Notes under the pieces: model-generated
What the model was told of the DNA's origin: nothing
Seen by the model: only the letters and a program-made list of their open reading frames with translations
Database searches by the model: none
In this document: one piece after another, positions 61,508-64,000 of the stretch
How the letters are laid out: each line of letters opens with the position of its first letter
Position numbering within the stretch: the stretch's first letter is position 1
Program-made: the position numbers and the translations under genes
NCBI RefSeq assembly: GCF_001422545.1
Contig: NZ_LMLE01000001.1
Coordinates: forward strand, 658,830 to 722,829
Reading direction: 5' to 3'
DNA: 64,000 nt
DNA from: Pedobacter sp. Leaf41
Lineage (GTDB): Bacteria; Bacteroidota; Bacteroidia; Sphingobacteriales; Sphingobacteriaceae

Positions 61508-62494
61508 TTAAGCTTGCAACACCAGAACTTCTTTATGATACTTATTCCTATACTCAATCGGGGTTAAACCCGTAATCTTCTTGAAAACATCTCTGAAAGA
61601 TTTATTATCGGTATAGCCCACATCAAACATCACCTCAGTGATGTTTTTTCGGCTCGATTCAAAGCTTCGCTTGGCGGCTTCTATTTTAACCCGTTGAATA
61701 TATTCGATTACCGTATTTTTCGTGGCACTTTTAAAACGGCGCTCAAAACTTCTTCTTCCCAAAGCCAGGAGATCTGCTAATTGGTCTACTGTAATTTTTT
61801 CCTGGTAATTTCCATCAATAAATTCCTGTGCCTTTTTTATCTTTTCATCTTCATGGCCTTTTTGGCCTTGAAACATCATAAATGCCAGCTGACTTTCTCG
61901 ATCAATATCTATCGCAAAATATTTGGCTGCTAAAATCGCGGTATCTCTGTCCGTATATTTCTCTACCAGGTACAAAAGTAAATTCCAGTAGGAGTTGGCG
62001 CCTCCGCTGGAGTAAATACCCTGCGATTCGGTGATAATACTTCCATCAACCAAATCTACATTAGGAAACATGGCTCTAAACTGGCTGGAAAATAACCAAT
62101 GTGTAGAACATTTTTTACCGTCTAATAAACCTGTAGATGCCAATAGAAACGCACCCATGCAAAGCGAAGCCACCTCCGAACCCCGGGCGTGGTGTTTTAC
62201 AATCCATGGAAAAAGGATTTCATTTGATTCAATTGCATTATTCACGTTTCCACTTATGGCAGGTATAAAAATCAAGTCAGTTTGATCTACATCTTCTAAA
62301 AGCTTATCTGGGTGGACCGAAAACAGATTATCATTTAATCTTACTTCTTTTGATGCGGCGACAAGCTCCACTTTAAAGAGCGGTTGTTTTCCAGATGCCT
62401 GTAAAAATTCATTCACTGCGGTAAATAAATACCTAGGATCCGCGATGGCTTCAATTACAGCAGTTTCCGGAACTAAAATCGATACATGTTTCAT
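61508..62494 (-). CDS. GlxA-family AraC-type transcriptional regulator
   Basis: This is a 328-residue regulator. The N-terminal DJ-1/PfpI-like domain (~1-190) has the nucleophile-elbow region EVASLCMGAFLLASTG and KKCSTHW. The C-terminal AraC helix-turn-helix pair (~215-325) has ITVDQLADLLALGRRSFERRFKSAT and the second-helix signature ITEVMFDVGYTDNKSFRDVFKKITGLTPIEYR. Members often respond to small metabolites. The target is not visible here, but it diverges from the VOC-family gene, which could be regulated by it. Confidence 0.92.
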   Translation of the reverse strand: MKHVSILVPETAVIEAIADPRYLFTAVNEFLQASGKQPLFKVELVAASKEVRLNDNLFSVHPDKLLEDVDQTDLIFIPAISGNVNNAIESNEILFPWIVKHHARGSEVASLCMGAFLLASTGLLDGKKCSTHWLFSSQFRAMFPNVDLVDGSIITESQGIYSSGGANSYWNLLLYLVEKYTDRDTAILAAKYFAIDIDRESQLAFMMFQGQKGHEDEKIKKAQEFIDGNYQEKITVDQLADLLALGRRSFERRFKSATKNTVIEYIQRVKIEAAKRSFESSRKNITEVMFDVGYTDNKSFRDVFKKITGLTPIEYRNKYHKEVLVLQA

Positions 62495-62716
62495 TCAATC
62501 TTTTTTGTATTTTGTTATCTACCTGGTTTTCATCAGTTCTACTAAACAAATATAACAACGGGCTTTGTCGTAAACAACCCTAATAATTGTCGTTTCTTCT
62601 TATTCTGATGTTACATCAAGCAGCTATTTTTGTTTAAGCTAAAAATCTGGGGGTTGAGTATGGAATCTAACATTATCAACAAAGTCGCGATTTGCGCCAC
62701 ATCGTTGGAGATTAAA

Positions 62717-62722
62717 AGGAGG
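62717..62722 (+). promoter_or_regulatory. Perfect Shine-Dalgarno AGGAGG before a TTG start
   Basis: AGGAGG ends 7 bases before the TTG at 62730. Such a strong site is rare in Bacteroidota, where initiation usually does not rely on it, and here it decides the start codon. Confidence 0.8.
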
Positions 62723-62729
62723 AATTAAA

Positions 62730-63146
62730 TTGGCTCACATCAACTCATATTTAACTTTTAACGGAAATTGTAGAGAGGCTATGCGCTTTTACCACGATTG
62801 CCTTGGTGGCGAATTAACACTCCAAAGCATCGGCGAATCGCCAATGGCAGGCAATATGCCTCAAATTATGGCAGATAAAATTTTGCATGCAGTGCTTACC
62901 TCCGACGAAATCGTAATTATGGGAACCGATCTGGTGGTTGATGCTGGTTTGGTCAAGGGCAATGCGGTTTCACTAATGTTAAATTGCGATTCGGAAGAAG
63001 AAACAATAGCCTTTTACGAAAAACTTTCAAAAGGAGGGACACCAGTAAATCCACTACAGAAAACCTTTTGGGGGGCCTTGTTTGGCAATTTAGTAGATCG
63101 ATTTGGCAATACCTGGTTAATTAATTTCGATAAAAAGTATATTTAA
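62730..63146 (+). CDS. VOC-superfamily protein (PhnB-like)
   Basis: This is a 138-residue small cytosolic protein. It starts with TTG at 62730 (MAHINSYLTFNGNCREAMRFYHDCLGGEL), supported by the Shine-Dalgarno and by the family start. Two beta-alpha-beta-beta-beta halves are seen, with ILHAVLTSDEIVIMGTDLV in the first and FWGALFGNLVDRFGNTWLINF at the end, both typical of the PhnB/3-demethylubiquinone-like VOC group. The activity is unknown. It is divergent from a GlxA-type regulator, a common pairing for resistance- or detoxification-like functions. Confidence 0.9.
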   Translation: MAHINSYLTFNGNCREAMRFYHDCLGGELTLQSIGESPMAGNMPQIMADKILHAVLTSDEIVIMGTDLVVDAGLVKGNAVSLMLNCDSEEETIAFYEKLSKGGTPVNPLQKTFWGALFGNLVDRFGNTWLINFDKKYI

Positions 63147-63564
63147 AAACGTCTGATTCCCATTTTTGTGAAGCGCAAAGCTTGTTCACGCCATTTTCTT
63201 TCTTCCCGTGCTTTGCTTGTACGCTTCGCTTCGGTGGTTCCCACCTTGCTGCAGGGTACCGCTTCGCCCGGGGCTAAGTGGCCAAAATTGTACTGTTTTT
63301 TAACGTGGAGCGTTAAACGGCAATACTCAAACTAGGTGCATTTGGTGCTACATGAATCCTACAGACTCTATTTTTTATAAATGAGTCACCTATAAATTTG
63401 AAAAAAACGAAGCGTGTTTTGTGATTGTATTTAACCGCTAACTTCATGGTAGAGAGGTGAAATGTTAAAAAACGTTAAAAGCTATTCTCCCTTCATTAAT
63501 CCCTTTTTAAAAGGCAAATATTCTTAACTTTGATACTTGTGAATTCCAAACCGACACAAGATTT
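63147..63564. other. Non-coding gap with a GC-richer patch
   Basis: No gene is visible. The part at ~63168-63295 is richer in G and C than its surroundings. It has short self-complementary words, such as gtgaa..ttcac at 63170-63191, ggtgg/ccacc at 63233-63245 and ttaacg/cgttaa at ~63300-63316, and no long open frame. It may be a dispersed repeat or a remnant of a mobile element. The remainder to the next gene shows nothing notable. Confidence 0.4.
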
Positions 63565-64000
63565 ATGATGAAGAGAAGTATTTTATTTGTTATTGCATTG
63601 CTGTTTACCACTACAGCATTTTCTCAGAATGTAATACAATTGTTTAACAGCGCAAACGATTTTTTTAAGGTGCTCCAGGAAGAGAAATTTAATGATGCAC
63701 ATGCATTTTTTGATGATACTTTGAAAACAAAACTCAGTGAAGAAAATTTAAAGAAACTTTGGTTTGATATAGGTACCAAATATGGTAAGCCAGAAAGTTT
63801 CGATGCCATTCAAAGTAAAGCACAAGGTCAGTTTTTTGCAGTAACTGTTGAAGGGAAATTTGCAAACGGAGCACAAAATTTTATTCTTGGGTTTAATAAA
63901 GCACAAAAAATTGTTGGTATTTTCCTTGCGCCAGCTAAAAGCAATGTGGCTTATGCCAAACCGGTTTATGCCGATACCAACTTATATAGCGAAAAACAGG
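63565..64000 (+). CDS. Secreted DUF3887-like protein, N-terminal part (cut by window edge)
   Basis: The first 145 residues are visible. The signal peptide is MMKRSILFVIALLFTTTAFSQ (ATG at 63565, a second ATG follows directly). A small alpha+beta domain follows with LFNSANDFFKVLQEEKFND, FDDTLKTKLSEENLKKLWFD and FNKAQKIVGIFLAP, the pattern of DUF3887 domains. In many bacteria this domain precedes an alpha/beta hydrolase, and the last visible residues (YAKPVYADTNLYSEK) are where such a hydrolase domain would begin. The product beyond the edge is unknown. Confidence 0.75.
   Translation, partial: MMKRSILFVIALLFTTTAFSQNVIQLFNSANDFFKVLQEEKFNDAHAFFDDTLKTKLSEENLKKLWFDIGTKYGKPESFDAIQSKAQGQFFAVTVEGKFANGAQNFILGFNKAQKIVGIFLAPAKSNVAYAKPVYADTNLYSEKQ

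Noticed and set aside
63470..63482. aaaacgttaaaa as another LacI-type operator
   Set aside because: Only the left half and centre match. It is one of several AT-rich look-alikes and is far from the mannan locus.
1..64000. tRNA or rRNA genes
   Set aside because: No T-loop-like GGTTCGAATCC-type strings with matching cloverleaf arms and no rRNA core sequences were seen on either strand by eye.

Overview
The window looks like a chromosomal segment of a Bacteroidota bacterium of the Sphingobacteriaceae, most like Pedobacter. The evidence is the low-to-moderate GC content, four SusC/SusD pairs, the rpmB-rpmG-DUF4295-ftsY-rimO gene order, the general lack of Shine-Dalgarno sequences, and palindromic repeats of the kind common in that group. 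The organism assignment is inferred from gene content, not from a database match.

Positions 1-26800 are mostly housekeeping. On the minus strand lie acnB and the start of a second aconitase that runs off the left edge, then a NodB-type deacetylase. On the plus strand follow a TolC/HlyD export pair, gpsA and a small secreted protein. A minus-strand block holds rpmB, rpmG, a DUF4295 gene, ftsY, a frameshifted GxxExxY gene and rimO. Acetyl-CoA synthetase, a lone SusC/SusD pair, a CsbD-like protein, a GH130 enzyme, an M16 protease and a surE-membrane protein-lpxB operon complete this part.

Positions 26967-59121 form a large polysaccharide utilisation locus that I read as targeting alpha-mannan or mannoprotein. 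It has three SusC/SusD pairs, a LacI-family regulator, a DUF4965/DUF1793 protein, a GH76 endo-mannanase-like lipoprotein, an unassigned 725-residue probable glycoside hydrolase, two GH92 exo-alpha-mannosidases, a ROK sugar kinase, a discoidin-like surface lipoprotein and three basic-secretory-protein (BSP) metallopeptidase paralogues. Copies of a TAAAACGTTTTA palindrome, the classic LacI-type operator shape, precede several of these units. I saw no hybrid two-component regulator and no ECF sigma/anti-sigma pair, so the LacI protein is the obvious local regulator. The inferred scheme is: surface lipoproteins and GH76 cut the backbone, SusC/D import the pieces, GH92 enzymes trim mannose, the BSP peptidases attack the protein part, and the ROK kinase (perhaps with GH130) feeds sugars to metabolism.

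Positions 59122-64000 hold the most unusual non-coding DNA. There are two diverged copies of a ~105-nt element (59189-59292 and 61394-61498). Each has a 5' hairpin, an identical 20-nt core and a 3' hairpin followed by a T tract, and one stem pair changes from T-A to C-G between copies. This looks like an unrecognised small RNA family. A ~720-bp array of six ~130-bp hairpin-rich units follows directly. The rest is rpiA, a small membrane protein, a GlxA-type AraC regulator, a VOC protein with a rare strong Shine-Dalgarno and TTG start, and a DUF3887-like secreted protein cut by the right edge. No tRNA, rRNA, CRISPR array, prophage or intact insertion sequence was seen.
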